DNA of 64,000 nt from the NCBI GenBank assembly GCA_037447605.1, contig CM074817.1:1472174-1536173 (forward strand), in the 5' to 3' direction. This stretch comes from Zygnema circumcarinatum (Eukaryota > Streptophyta > Zygnematophyceae > Zygnematales > Zygnemataceae). This document shows, in pieces, positions 9,913 through 23,414 of the stretch. The translations under genes and the position numbers were made by a program. Position 1 is the first letter of the stretch. Each line of letters begins with the position of its first letter. Below the pieces are notes generated by a model. The model did no database searches, was not told the DNA's origin, and was given only the letters and a program-made list of their open reading frames with translations.

Positions 9913-12594
9913 GTAGGCCAAAAATTCATGCCAACAAGCACTTAACACGATCAATAAGCCTATGAAAGGAACCGAGAATTTCTCAACTAGACTTCTTAAC
10001 CTCTGTCGTAACTTACAACTAATAACTTACAAAATTTTCATCATTTACTGAGTTTAATATAGGTGGCTTCGAGGACTTCGAACAAGTGATAACTTTGTAA
10101 TATTGCTGAGGAGGTTGAAGCCCTATCTTGGCGATACCACCCTTCTGGCATCCAAACACTCCTCCGGAAGAAAAGCGGGAAGTTCAAGCAGAAATGTAAG
10201 GAAAAAATGGTCAAAATTCAGCAAGAAGGGAGTGCGGTTTGATCATAAAGCTGAAACCGCTCAGACTTGCGCTACATTGCCACAAGCCTCTTGCGAAACA
10301 TTGTAAGAAAATGTAGACGAACTGGGCTTCCAGACTATCCGTACTTTCCCTCATTCAAAAGATAAAAATCTAACACCAACATTCCGTTCCGACTGATGCA
10401 CAAAAAAAAAAAGGGGGGAGAAAAAAAAATAGAGACAACGGCACTGAACACACTGAACCCCTACTGGGCAATGCAGCTGAAAAAAACGACATATGCATAT
10501 TCAATTTCACATTGTAAGATTTTGAAAATGTACGAACAGCCACAGACATTCATTCATCGAATAATTCCCTTCCACTCCCCCTGTACATCTCCCTCCCTGC
10601 CCTCAGCCTATCTTCTTCCTCTGAAATTCTTCCAATTCCTGCCCTCCTGCTACTTCCCAGCCCGCCTATCTGCCTCCTTCCCTCCCCCTCCCACTCTCTC
10701 CCCTCTCTCTCCTTCCTCTCCCCCACCCCCCCCCTCCCTACAGAGGAGGATTTAGGGTTTCCAACCTTCACGGAGAGGTGTCGCGGAATGCAGCGCGAGG
10801 CCGCTCCTCAGGGAGCTCTGAGCAGCGCAGCCCACGGTCGCCACGTGGCAAGCCATCCCGCGTCCACGTGGCGGAGACGACGGCCGCGAGCGAGAAGAGA
10901 GCGAGACTGAATCGATCCAGCGACGGCCGCCTCTAAAAACGCGCCCTTCACAAAATCTAAAAATTTCGCATGTGTGGGGGAATTCGGCTGGACTTTAGTT
11001 GCAATTATTATTAATTAATTGAAGAATTGAAGAATGAATGGGTCGGCATTGATCTCGCGAAGAGGCATGAAAGGTACATTGCCATCGACAGAAGGACGGG
11101 GAACCACGTGGAGCCAACCGATCACGAAGGAAAAATAGCCATGAGCTGAACTCTGCTTCGAGGCCCAACAACAACAACAACAACAACAACGCGGCTCTTA
11201 AAGAGGTAGAAGTGGATGGCGCCGATGTGGGCCACGTGGGGCGGAGGGAGGCCCGGACGGCCATAGGACGGTCGCCAACTGCCGTGCCGCGTCCAAGGAG
11301 CGCGGTTGCGGTCAGGCGATGGACGAGAGCTTGGGCTGTCAAAATAGAAGGCGCTTGTCTGCGAGTATGGCCGGAGACGGAGGGAGGGAGGAAGGGAGGG
11401 AGGGAGGGAGAGAGGGCCGTCCAAGGCCGCGTGTGCACTTGGAAGGGGCGAAAGGAGGCAGGCAGGCAGGAAGGCATCCAGACGGGCGTTGAGGCAAGCA
11501 GGAAATCTCGAGCGGCCATGGGAACACACTCGTGTGCAAAGTCGCGGTGGGCTTACGGTACGCACGCCCCTTCTGGATGGTCGTACTGCGAGCAGCAAGG
11601 CCACTTGCCTTGGAAAGGCATTGTTCTCAGGATGGCGATGCCATCAGATGTACATGGACAGGAGAAGAATTTGCATTGATGTATGGACATGTGCAGTACA
11701 TTATTTAGCGTGTACTGGTATCGTAATAAATTCTAGTGAATTTGGCTTATTACCGTTGGATATGCCGCTCTCAGACACTCGCGACAGACTCACCGTTAGA
11801 TAGACGCGTGCACACACCCACAAACCGTCGTACAACAAACACATTCGACCAGCTCTGGTATCTACGATTCTACGGACGACGACTGTGTGCCCAAACCAAA
11901 ACCCCTTTTCACGGAGTGTCTGACTCATGAGAGATACGGTAGATGAAGCACATTAACGAACACTTTCGGTATCCTCATCCACCACCTTCAACCCCCCCCC
12001 CACAATCCCGCATATGCTCGACCTGCACAACGCTGATGTCCTCTCGAAGACTTGGAACTTTCGACGCCATTGCACATAACGTGTTTTGTTGGCCGAGAAG
12101 CACAAGTTGTGCTTTCTTCTTGGAGGGCAATTTCGAGCCATAATCCAGTGGAATAATTGCGACAGCTGCCTATCCTCTCGTCCTGCAGCAACATGGGCGA
12201 ATCCCTTGATCCGTGCCGAGTCCTACAGCTCTTCAGTGTCCTCAAGCAGGTGACATACTAAGGAAGAATATCTCTGGCAGTCTCCCAACCCCATCCTGCC
12301 ACACGTTCGCAATACCATACACCTGTGCATGCCAGAACAGGAGGCCCTGGCGCTAGGCCCTAGGCCCTACATACGTTGGCAGACCTAAAAGCATGGGTAA
12401 CCAATTGCTTATGTCTCAGCCCAATCAGCAAAGGGCCACTGCCGTAACATAGTACGACCAGCAGAGGTTCCCTCCCTCAGTTCCTCCCTTTCTCCCTCCC
12501 TCAACTACTGCTACCGTGAGAGTTATGCAAGAGTTACTACTACTACTAAGCACAGGGATGCATGGAGCAGCGCCTCTACCTCTACGAGCGGCGG
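9913..12594. other. Intergenic: FKBP promoter, G-boxes, simple repeats, HUB 3' flank
   Basis: Position 10600-10740 is C/T-rich on the plus strand, so the FKBP sense strand is GA-rich there. Four G-boxes (CACGTG) lie at 10842-10847, 10865-10870, 11105-11110 and 11233-11238. A (CAA)n run sits at 11166-11190 and GGGA repeats at about 11378-11412. Parts of 11036-11290 and 11630-11680 belong to a dispersed repeat also seen at 43.25 kb. The reading frames here overlap on both strands and look like nothing known. Confidence 0.5.
11036..11290. repeat. Dispersed repeat, copy related to 43240-43480
   Basis: Shared ordered words with the 43.25 kb region: GCATTGATCTC, then GGAACCACG, then AGCCATGAGCTGAA/AGCCAAGAGCTGAA, then a CAACAA stretch, then GCCGATGTG and GGCC/GGCGGAGG. 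A further fragment (GGCGATGCCATCAGATGTACATGGACA, split here as GGCGATGCCATC and TGTACATGGACA) lies at 11632-11658. No terminal repeats or coding capacity were recognised. Confidence 0.5.
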
Positions 12595-15500
12595 CTAGAT
12601 ATACACATTTCGGACATCATTTTGTCCAAAGGGCACACCACAACCCGGGCATTTCCGATGGCGAATTTCCAAGTTCCGTTGAATGCACGGGCTGCAGAAA
12701 AGATGGAAGCATTTGGTGATAACCACCTGCAGGACAGTCCTCCCAAAGCCCTCACGGAAACGTTTGAATGGATTCTGAACATGTCTAAAAGAACTGCAAA
12801 ACTTTAAGGAAAAATTAACCGACCAAAGTTTCCATTCAGCCCAACGGAGTGCCCTTGAATATGAAAAAGCAACTTTTTCTTTTATTAGCGAGATCAAGCA
12901 AAAAGTTAGAAAAAGCTATTGCAAGTCAGCATCATGCATTCTCGCAATACCAAGAGCTGCAACGAAGTACAAAGACGGCATACCTCTTTAGGGCGATCAT
13001 GGCAGACAGAACACTTAAGGATCGACTTATACTCAGTAATCTCCTCCTGAAGCTCTTCTATAGACGGTCCTCCCTTCTCGTGATGCCCTCCCAGGCGCGC
13101 CAACTTGATACTCTGTGCCTCCTTCTCGTCGTCGACCCTCTTGCGTTTATATCTGTAGGTGACAGAAGACGATTGCAGATCAACTCATTAGCCCTAATAT
13201 GCAGAAGGATTCACCATTGGAACAATTCATGAAAGTCGAAGTTCGGCACTCCAAAAGCAAGTTTTCAAGCTGAAGCACAAAATTCGAGGTCCCAAACACC
13301 TTGCTCTGCAAGCGTTTTTGGCATTGGGTCGGTAAACACAGTAGCAGCAACGAAGACTCCCTTCCGCATATATGTTTCCAGGGCTAAGAAGTAGAACATG
13401 TGGCAGAAAAGAAGTCAGGGACAGCAATTCCGATCGAGCTCACCTTTCCTTTTCTAACTCTAACTCTATATCCGTTAACCTCCGTCCGCGATCGTCCAAT
13501 TCCTTCTGAACCGTTTCCAGAGAAACTTTAGTTAACTGAGTTTCTCTCTCTGCATCCTGCTGCTTCCGTTTTGCCTGCTCAAGAGCAGCCTGTTGTTGTC
13601 TGCTATCCTCCGCGGCCTTCCCAAGCTGCTCCAAATAGGCCTTAGCCTGCATGCCCATTATGGTCCTTAATTCAGTGAATACATTCACATTCCTACTCGA
13701 ATGGAATTCGGCCCACGCAGGCTAGTGGCGCAAGCTAGTGGAGAGGGGTCCAAACCAGATATGTAAAGGAGTTATACGAAATGTATGCTTTTTGGCAAGG
13801 GCATACTTTAAAAATGAGCGCACTACAAAACAGGGCACAGACCCTCTCTTGCACATGCCTCCACTGCAAAAGGAGCGAGTATGCAGATAATCTTTTGAGT
13901 TCACAACAGTCAACACAACACTTTGTCGGAAAACAGAAACGTAGTTATCGTTCGTCCAGACCTCAGATGAAAGGCATACCTGATCTTCCAAACGCGCCAT
14001 CCGATTCTTCTGCACTTCGGCAACAGCCGTCGCGTGCTGCATCCGCCCAGCAAGAGCTTCCTTCTCCGCAAGGAGCGAGGATTGCAGCTGCTTTGCTTTG
14101 ACACTCTCCGACATTAGCTGCAAAAAACTCCCACAAGACCCCTGAGCTATCTTTCCCAGAGGTGACAGAGATATTTTGAAAGCATGTTCATGAAAATACT
14201 GAATGAATGAGGGACAGATGTAAATCACGGCAACAGTCCTTCCAGAGGTCAACTTAGGAAATTGGAACACCGCAGATAGATGCCTCCAACCAAATTTTGG
14301 AATACTATGAATGAGTTTCAATTCACTTAGCAGTACGGAACCACACGCACAAATGCTGCACAGAAATACCACCTTCGTTCTAATAGATTGAAATAATTCC
14401 ACAACCAAAGCCCCAACAACGCTGAAGGAAAAAGGCCTTTCATCGGACTTCCTCAAACACTGCCTTTCCATAGCTCTTCAAATAGCGAAATGCAGGAGCG
14501 AAAGTGATCCCATCAGTCAAGACCGGCTGAACAAATCCATCTGTCCTACTACAGGAACTGCTGAACGCCTGGTATGATGCTTATGAAAGGAGGGAAGTCA
14601 CAGTGTTCACAAACGCATACCTGCGTATTATAATCATCACGCTCTGTTATTTGTTGAAGAAGGCGACGATTCTGGGCTTGCATGTCTTCGTAAGCTTGTC
14701 CTATTGTCTGCATGTTCCACATGCCAGTGGCACACTGATTTCGCTTAAGCAGCAGCAGTGATAGATTCCACTCATAGTTCTGTGTGTTGCATGAAACTGG
14801 AAGGGAGTAGAGACCTAGCTCGTTTAATAAAAAAGTGTAAATTAACTTGCACTATAACCTTAGGTTGGCAAGCAACTTCCAATAGCTTGTGTACTTTTAA
14901 TGATACCCGTTGTTCAAAACAAAGCTCAAACGCAGGCTGGATGAAATTGCTCTGATGTCTTACCTCTATCTCCGAAATGTACGCTTCACTTTCCTCATTC
15001 TTCGCTTGAAGTGTCTCCTTGAGCTCGGCAACCAACCTGCGATGTAAACCGTGCCATGAAATCAGCTACTAGCAGGACGTCTGCTTAAGATGGATACCAA
15101 ACCGACGTGAAAGAAGATTCGACTCAAACAAACCCTGATTTTCTAAGCTGCTCACTAAACCAAATAGTACATTACGTGTCAGAACACCATAAACGAATTA
15201 GACATCAACAGTCGATACTATATGGCATGGCGGCAGGCGTCAGAATGACCACATATTAAGCTAGACAATGTTCCCATAAATACGCAATGAAATCTGACCA
15301 TAAAGCTTAACTTAGTCGCGAACTCCAACTTTCTGCTTCTTAGATAGGCGCTCAACTGCAAAAAAAAATTGCACTACATAAAGCTACCAAGGGAGCGTTG
15401 CCCAGCATTTGCAACTCTCCCACTATAACTGTACGGCTACACTTTTAGTGCTACATCTCCATCTGAAGCACATATAAGAAAAAAATGACTTCTCCAAAGA

Positions 15501-18500
15501 GGACTATTATCAACAAAGCCGCAGCCACAGCCACAGCGATAGCCAGAACTATTGTCACAGTCCCCAAACACCAACCTCACACACTACAACATAGATGAAT
15601 GCAAACAAGGAAACAGCGGATGAATGAATGAATTAGAGAATATAGATTAAAAGTAAATTGTCTTTGGGACTAACTGTCGAGGACATACAATGAGCGACAA
15701 ACTTACCTCTCTGACTCATCCAGCCTCTGTCGCAACTGAACGATGTCTGCTTCAGCTGTTGCCAGTCTCTGCTGACAAGCCGCTTCTGCCTCATTTGCCG
15801 CTTTTACACGTAATGCTAAACTATGTTCATCAAGAGCTGACTTGAGGCGTTCTACCATAGCTAAAGCGCGACATTCTGCTTGCTTGACCTCCATAATATC
15901 TCTGCCAACACAAACGATTGATGTGGTGAGATAATTAACTATGCCTAAGAGGGTCGTCATGAGAAGATAAAACCTCCACGAAACCCTGAACGCACTCTCT
16001 CAAACAACCCAACGTAGAAATTCTTGTGTAGACAGTAGCCATGATAATGAAGTAAAGGGCCGGCCGGCTCGGCCGCAGCACTTTCCCAGCCAGACACATA
16101 CTCTGCCATTTCTATGGCTTCCTTCCTTGGATGGGAATTCAAATGTCAAGCAAACACAATATGTGCAACAAGACGTGTGAATCCGATGGCTCTCTGGGTT
16201 TCTGGCTAATAAGAAGGGAAAAGGCGGAGACGGAGTGAAAGCCAAAAATTACAATAACTACCAAAACTTCTAGATTAATTATCTTGCAGCAAAGTTCCTA
16301 AAAACGAAGGGGAGGGAGAAAAGGAAAGGGGAAGCGTCAAGTCCATGCTAGACACGTTCTGAGGATGGCAGGCTGTATGCCTGTCAAACAGCATCGCTTG
16401 TTCTCGGCTCAGCCCTCACAGGCCCTCACGCTGGTTTCCTTACACAGGCATGGGCTGGTAAGCAGACCAGCATACAGGTTAAGGAATGATTTACCTAGAA
16501 TCAGATGATTCTTGCTCAAACATCTCAAGGAAAAGTTTCAGTTCCTGCTCACTCTCTCGCAAAGACTTCACCTGCCACATCAGACCAAGAAAATGGATCA
16601 GCCTCGTGCATGCAAACAGTAGTGAAAGAATCCTTATGCTGGAACAACGAATCAACAATCCATAATCAAACAGAAAACAACAACGGCTAGGGTGAGAAGC
16701 CCGCTCCAATGGCTAGAAGCGAAAACATTACCTCTTCTTCTAAAGATTTCATTTCTGCATCCTGAGCACACCGCCTTTTCTGCAGATCCTCATATTCCCG
16801 CGCCTGAATGCCAAATGCACGACAATAGAGTTAACCCTCCACTCTTATCCAATGCGGGAAATTAACGGACCATAGAGAGGGCATAACTTAACTAGACTAA
16901 GGGAGACAGAAATCTCCAAGGCGATAAACAGAGCACCTACTCTCAGGAGTGTTTAAACTCAAGTGGTAGGAAAAAAAACAAAGTCACATAAGCGTAAGTA
17001 TGATAAGCGCTATAACTAATACGTCTCAAAGGCATACCCTGCTAAAAACTAATACCCGACAAGTGAAACGGACTCGTTAAGCATCTAAACGGCTAGGCGG
17101 GCTTGAGGTTGCCAAAGAGCAAGTACATAGTGTTCTCATACCTTTCGCTCAAGGATTGAAGCAAGAGACTGTGCGTCTGCCCTAAGTCCATGCACTTCCT
17201 GTGCTGCCTCCTTGTACTTGCTCAGCGAGGTGGACATCATGTTCATCTCTTTATGAAGTGTGCTGACCATGACCTTCAGCTCAGCTACAGTTTCTTTCCT
17301 ACCTGCATCTCGATGGGAATAGAAAAAATGCTTTAGTCTCCTAAGCGAGTTCAACCTCTGTCTTTACTTTAGTGACAAGCATGCACAGAAGTACACACAA
17401 AAACTACAGATAAAATTATACGAGCAAGAGCCACCGTGTCCTACGACTCGGGGGGTTGAAGAATGGAGTGCTGCTACCACGTTTCCAGCTGGACTCTACT
17501 GAAATAAATGTGCAGAGACGCTGTTGGTCATGACATCTAATCCTTTCACCCTCGTTTCTTTCAAAACTGGGCTGTAGATTGAAACCAATATCAAGCACTG
17601 TAATAGAATTGAAAATACCATCAGCGCAGCCGAAAAACAGCAACTGAAGTCGGTGAGCATACAGTGGTGCAGAACTACAGCAAACAATTCCACTGAAGGT
17701 TGATGTTTTGCGGGATACCAAGAACTATATAGACTGTTGCACAAAACTTAACATTCCCAAATTTGCATATTGAGCATTCCCTTGGCCAGTCCAGGCGTAC
17801 CTGTAGCCTGATGAGCCTCTTCTAACCTCCTCTGGAGGCTATCTCTTTCAACCATACACTGCTGCAACTTTGCCTCAAATTCTTGGGCCCTGGCCTCAGC
17901 AATTTGACAAGCCCTTCCCGCAGCATCACCAGCTTCCGCCTTAAATAACATCTCCTTCTCGCGCAGTGCAATTAGATCTCTTTCCCGCTGGAAGAACAGA
18001 GCATGGTGTCAGTTAGGAGCCATAACTTGCCTACGTTTTGACAAAATCTCCCAGACGTGCAGACAAAGCGGAGAGTCTCGTGTATGCAGACGCCTTCATA
18101 GTGCTCGGATGTTGAACCACAGAACAACTTTCAATGTTGTTCGTTTTGCTCAATGAAAAAAAAAAAACCCACCGGCTATCGAAATATACCTGAACTTGTT
18201 CAACAATAAGCCGATACCTTTCCACCTCGCCTCTCAAAAACAGCATCTGCTCATTTAACACAATGTACAACCGAGAGGACTGTACACGCTGCTCCTCATG
18301 TCCTTCCGCCTGCAACAAGGGAAAAGCTCTGGTTTTCCTTAGCACAAGAAGACAAGCAACCCCCAAGATCATAAAGATACAAAGAATTTGGAGAATGAAT
18401 GAAAAGCAACAGCGACATCACAAGGAGTGCCTCCACTCCTGGAAACGTCATCAGACGAAACCCTAACCCACTAGAAACCTAATTGTTGCAAATTTAGGTC

Positions 18501-20598
18501 ACCCTGTTCACATAGCCGTAAGACAAGTACCCTGGTCCCTATTTGGACACATTACAGAAACCCTAATTGCCATCAGGATTTGCTCCAGCACCACGAATAC
18601 TAACACAATAAGCAAATCGACAAGAGCATCCATAAGCTCACCTGCACCAGGCGCAATTGCTGGGTAAGGTTCAACTGAGTCTGATGCGCTTCGTCCAACT
18701 CGGCCAACCTTCGAGCAGCCAATCTCTGCAAGAGATCATTCAGCATCAGCAGCCCCCCCGCCCCCATTAGACCTACAGGCCTGCTCACCTGCTGCAACCA
18801 AGCATATGCAAATACACAAGGAAGATAAATTACCTGAGAGTCTTCCAGAGCAGCTTGAAGATCTTTCACTTCCCGGCTTGCATCCTTTTCAGAAACGCCA
18901 TTCAAGCCGGGTTCCAACTTTACGGGTGTACTTGGATTGCCTGGTACAGGTCCTGGAGCAGCACTTTCCTTTTGTTTTAAGGCAACAAGTTTTCTCCGGC
19001 TCGCCTCTAGCTCAGCTGTAAGGTCTTCCACCTGGTCTGTACACATGAAAGCAAAAGACAACTAAGCGAAACGCAAACAGCTTCTTTCCAGTAGCACAAA
19101 TGGAATCATACTGAACTCCCATCTATCAATTCATGCAAATACTGCTACTATGAAAGCCAGATCCGTCATTAGCTCCCATACAAAAGTAACCCTACCTTGC
19201 AATTTCCTCATGCCACACTGGTAAGCTGCTCTCGCATCCTTCAGTTCTGCATTCTCAGCCATGATATTCCGATGACGAACATGCAAAGCATCCATAGCGC
19301 CCCTTGTTGATGCAAGCTCCGCACGAATGTCTTCTTCTTCCAGACGCATCATCTTTACCTCATCTGCATTCCAAGACATATCCTTCAAAACACAAACTTG
19401 TTCACTCTCTTTTGAGACAAAATTATCATGTAGAATGCAGCTTTCGACAAAGCAGACTTCTGCAACGATCATTGGACAAAAATTCTGTGAACGACCATCA
19501 AGGGTCATAGAGAGAATCTTTCAAAAGGTTTTGCAAAGTTCGCACAACAGTTAGCGAAATCTAGATCAGCGAAGAGAATTTAAGACAGCCTCTGAAGCCG
19601 GATGCCACCATATACCTGTATTGGGAAGAACCTTCTTCAAAGCAACTGCCAATTCATCATTCCTTTCCCGTTGATAATCAATAGCTTGTATAACGCGAAT
19701 TAAAATCTTGGCTGTCGCACTTCTACGGGCTGCAAGAGCTTCCTCAATATGCGCTTCGGACGAGTCGAAATTCTCCGTGTCATCACTACTATCCGTTGCA
19801 CCAGCTTGCAACAGACGATGAAGGAACGTTTGCTCTGGAGGAACAGATTTAGGGCAACCAGCTGGCCATCACAAAAACAAGATGCAAAGTCAAGAAAAGA
19901 AACAGGGGGCTCAGATAACGTATTAACAGCGAAGCAAGAACATAATTTGCCACGACCCGTGGAGAACTGCCAGAAAAAGCATCCAGAGAGAACCCGCCCC
20001 TGCCAAGCGCAAGGAGTTCACACCTTCTGCATAACTTGGTGGGTCCTGAATTCGAACTCCATTTGCTCCCAAAGGCGAGCGACTTGACAAGAGCTCCAGG
20101 TCTTCTAGTAACTGGAGCACGCAATCCCGACATTTGCAAGGTTAACATGTGCGCTTGCTAAACCTACCAACTGATGTACACAGACTCAACCCTAGCATGA
20201 GGAAGCATTCTTTCACAGCCTCACCTCATTCCAAGCTCTATTGACCGTCATCAGAGTTTCATCATATTGAGCTTGCTTGTGCCGAAGTTGTGAGAACTTT
20301 TCTTCCAACTCGTGAATCTCCACCTTCTGCACTTCCAGCTGCTGTGCCAGCTTCTGGTTCTGATACTGCAACATGCCGATATCGACCTGCGCAAGGAACG
20401 CCATCATACAAAACACGGCATTAGCAAGCCAGGTGGCAAAATCAACTCACGCAACTCAAATTTATAAAAATAACCACATCGTCCTACCTTCTTTTCATCG
20501 CTCGATGTGGCCACAGTCTGCTTCTTAGCAGGCGGGGACGCGTTTGGATTGCTGATTGCAGGTCGCTTCTTCCTTTCTGGTTCCTCCGTGCTCCCCAT
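12595..20598 (-). CDS. HUB: HUB1/HUB2 (BRE1) E3 ubiquitin ligase for histone H2B
   Basis: Nineteen exons, minus strand: 20598-20488, 20386-20225, 20111-20024, 19861-19616, 19363-19196, 19036-18834, 18725-18642, 18309-18190, 17987-17801, 17302-17142, 16803-16732, 16571-16495, 15901-15707, 15036-14964, 14707-14621, 14117-13980, 13646-13444, 13152-12984, 12726-12595. Phases agree throughout and give 891 residues, the size of plant HUB1/2. The N-terminus is basic with KKRPA and PPAKK (likely nuclear signal). The body is near-continuous coiled coil. The C-terminus is a C3HC4 RING: CSVCHDRPKE, KCFHLFCSPCIQ, RKCPGCGVPFG, ending NDVRNVYI. BRE1-type ligases monoubiquitinate H2B with a RAD6-class E2 in transcribed chromatin. 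Only one copy is in this window, so I cannot say HUB1 versus HUB2. The sense strand is purine-rich just upstream of the ATG (20690-20790). Confidence 0.94.
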
Positions 20599-21922
20599 CT
20601 TCTTCCCTCGGATGGGGGCCGGAGCATTGCCAGCCAGGTGCGACGCAGGCGCGCCGCGTGCTACCTCCAGCTCGCCTGTTTGTCCTTCCTTTCCTCCCCT
20701 CCCCTCCCCTCCCCTCCCTTTCCCTTCCCTCCCAGCCCTCCTCTCGCTCTCTCTGAGCCGCAGCTTCCAGGGGAGAAGACGCTAGAGAGAGAGAGGGAGC
20801 GCTGCCCTTGACACTCTGCCGCCAAAAGAACATGGCGCTGAGGCCCTCAAGGCCAGGGCCCTTCCCGCCCCTGCGACGCTTTGCGACAATTTCCGACGGT
20901 CGTAGCCAATCACACGGCCGGAAAGGAAAATCTCTGCTCATTGGCGACGCAGCAACGGGCAGAAAAATTCGTCGTCGGCCAATCGTAGAAGTCGCTGACG
21001 CGTGTCTGCGACCGGGTGGGCGACCAAGAGGTTTTTTTAATTTCTGAAGTTACCCGCTTTATTCGGTTAGGAAAAAACGTTTTTTCGTTGCAGGCGTCGG
21101 GCAATCTGGACTCGTTTCCGACTGCGAACCGTCGGAAAACTTTTTGCAGAAAATGTTTTTTGTGCGAACCGAGTTTGCGTGCGAATGCCGAGTTGTGTGC
21201 GATAGATTGCGACAATATGCGACAGTGTGCGACCATAATGCGATAAAATACGACTAAATGCGACAAAATGCGACGCGTTCGATGATCGCATGGACCCGTG
21301 TCTCCGTGACTCCGTGGGAGCTCGTCCGCATCCTGCAGGGCACTAGCCCTGTTCACACTGGGACAGCTTTTCCAGATTTCCGCACTTGCAGGTCATGTCA
21401 CTGACATACATCACCGAAAATCCTCGAAAACTTGAAACCCTAAAACTGATGAAGTGAGTGTAACTGGCATTTTGAAAGTTCAAAGGTGGAATAAAAGTGA
21501 GGTGCACCAACATGGCAGAAACCAAGCAACATTGCTGAAACATTTACACTGTCAATAGAACAAAAAGGGTGCAAGTAAAATGCGTTTCAAAGGGTTGATA
21601 CATACACCACGGAACATCCCTCTTCAGTTCACCCCCTGTGCCTGCAACCCCTCTCCCAATTCTCCTTTAACACTCGTCGAAACTGTAAAGCTGCCAAGCG
21701 GCCTAATCCTACTATAACAGCAGCCCACCTAAAACGAACTAACCATTTTTGACAGAAAGCGCTCGAGCAAAAAGATCGGTCAGAACTTGATAAGACAATA
21801 GACCAAAACGAATAATAATTTGGGTGTCAACAGTCCTCTTGAAGAACAGCGCAAGCCACCTAACTGCGCTTTTTCTGAACTGATTCACACATAAAAACCG
21901 CTCATCACTGGTCGCCTCTCAC
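20599..21922. other. HUB promoter region and epsin 3' flank
   Basis: Position 20690-20790 is pyrimidine-rich on plus (GA-rich on the HUB sense strand) and probably 5' UTR. CCAAT boxes follow (GCCAATCACACGG near 20907, CATTGGCGAC near 20939, GGCCAATCG near 20977). Beyond is the phased TGCGA array (21163-21274). Position 21300-21922 is A/T-richer with nothing recognised and should include the epsin 3' UTR. Confidence 0.5.
21163..21274. repeat. TGCGA array with 10-bp helical phasing
   Basis: The word TGCGA (or TACGA once) starts at 21198, 21208, 21218, 21228, 21239, 21249, 21259 and 21269: spacing 10,10,10,11,10,10,10. More loosely spaced copies start at 21123, 21163 and 21180. Units are mostly TGCGAC followed by A/T-rich bases. 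It lies about 600 bp upstream of the HUB start codon. Confidence 0.9.
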
Positions 21923-22130
21923 TCATCTGTAAGAGCCTCCAAACTGCCCGGGCGGAGCAACTCCACTTTGCCCATACCCAGTTCCCGGTGTTCCAAATCC
22001 ACCTCCAAGTGGGCTTGCTCCATAGCCCATGTTCATTGGCATAGGAGAAGCCATCCCCATACCACCCGCAGGATACATGCCAGGTCCCCCCATACCCATG
22101 CCAGTCCCCATGGGGCTTGAGGCACTGGCA

Positions 22131-22162
<32 letters not shown>

Positions 22163-23370
22163 ACCCATACCCATACCCATGCCAGGAGCTGGAGGAGGGG
22201 CGAGAGTTGCTGCTCCTGCCTTTCCTAGCCCTGTCCCTGAACCCATGGCCTTCCCCATTGAGAAGGAGTTGTTTCCCTTTGCAGCCTCCGCTGCTCTCCT
22301 TTCTGCAGCCTGCTGTGAGGTAGAGAGTGTGGTTGGGAGTTCGATTCCCAGATCCTTCAAAGGATTGTCCTTCGCTGCACCCATACATTCAGACACCCCC
22401 GATCTCGTCACTGCAGTTCAAGCACAGAGGCGGGCTGTGGCAGAACAAATGGCAAACAAACATCTATAAGAAGTCAACAAAAGAAACACGATCAGGATAT
22501 CAGGATAACAGGATATCTGCTGCTTATAGGGTCAGGACTACTCAACGAGGACGAATCCAAGACCAGCTTAGAGCTGATAAAGACGAGAAAAGTAGAGAAA
22601 TCGGAAAGCAGGAAGCAAAGGTTGGACAGGCAGAATAAGTGGCACTCACGTTTGCTAATGTTGAGGTCCACCAATCCTTTGCTCAGAGCATCTGCCCAGA
22701 GACCTGACTTGGATTCAAAGCTCTTTGTTGCACTGCTTGCAGTCGCTGCTGTTCGCGGTTGCTGAGTGCCAATAGCAGAAGGGGAGTCAAACAATGCAGG
22801 CCCTCCAGGTGGTGGAGAGAGAAGGGAAGTTGTGCCCGGCATTTGCCACGAGGTTGACACTGCGGGTGGCTGAGACATAGGTGGAGGGTTTGATGGAAGA
22901 GGAGTAGAAGGGAGACCGAATGGGTCGAAAGATGAGGCAGCCGAAGCTGCTGGGGTTGCAGAAGGTATTTGCGGGAGGGGTGTAGGGAAAGCATTGAATG
23001 TGTTAGAAGAAGGGAAAGGGGTTGCCACAGCAGGAGTTGGGAAGGGTTGTGCCGCTGGAGAAGCAGCAGTGACATTAACAGAGCCGAAAAAGTCGACAGG
23101 AGCCTGCAAAGGGAAATGTGGTAGCCATGGTAAAGAGATCAGACTGAAGCATCAACACAGCTGAATTACAGTGGCAGCATGGGGCTTTCTGAAACTCAGT
23201 TGCTTGAAACCTTGGAAAGGTAAGTGTGTGCCAAGTTGTGTGAATGCAACAACGAACAAAAATCCAGAAAATTTAAAGATCTTATAAAGTATACAGACTT
23301 CTCGTGTGTAAGCAACGGCGAGCAAAACTAAACTTTCAAAGCAAAGCTTGTCCTAATTGCTCTCTCTCTC

Positions 23371-23414
<44 letters not shown>

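Noticed and set aside
11212-11679. 155-codon plus-strand open frame
   Set aside because: Covers GGGA repeats and dispersed-repeat fragments, overlaps frames on the other strand, and has no family match.
22029-22469. Plus-strand open frame rich in Pro-Met
   Set aside because: It is the antisense shadow of the epsin Met-Gly tail.
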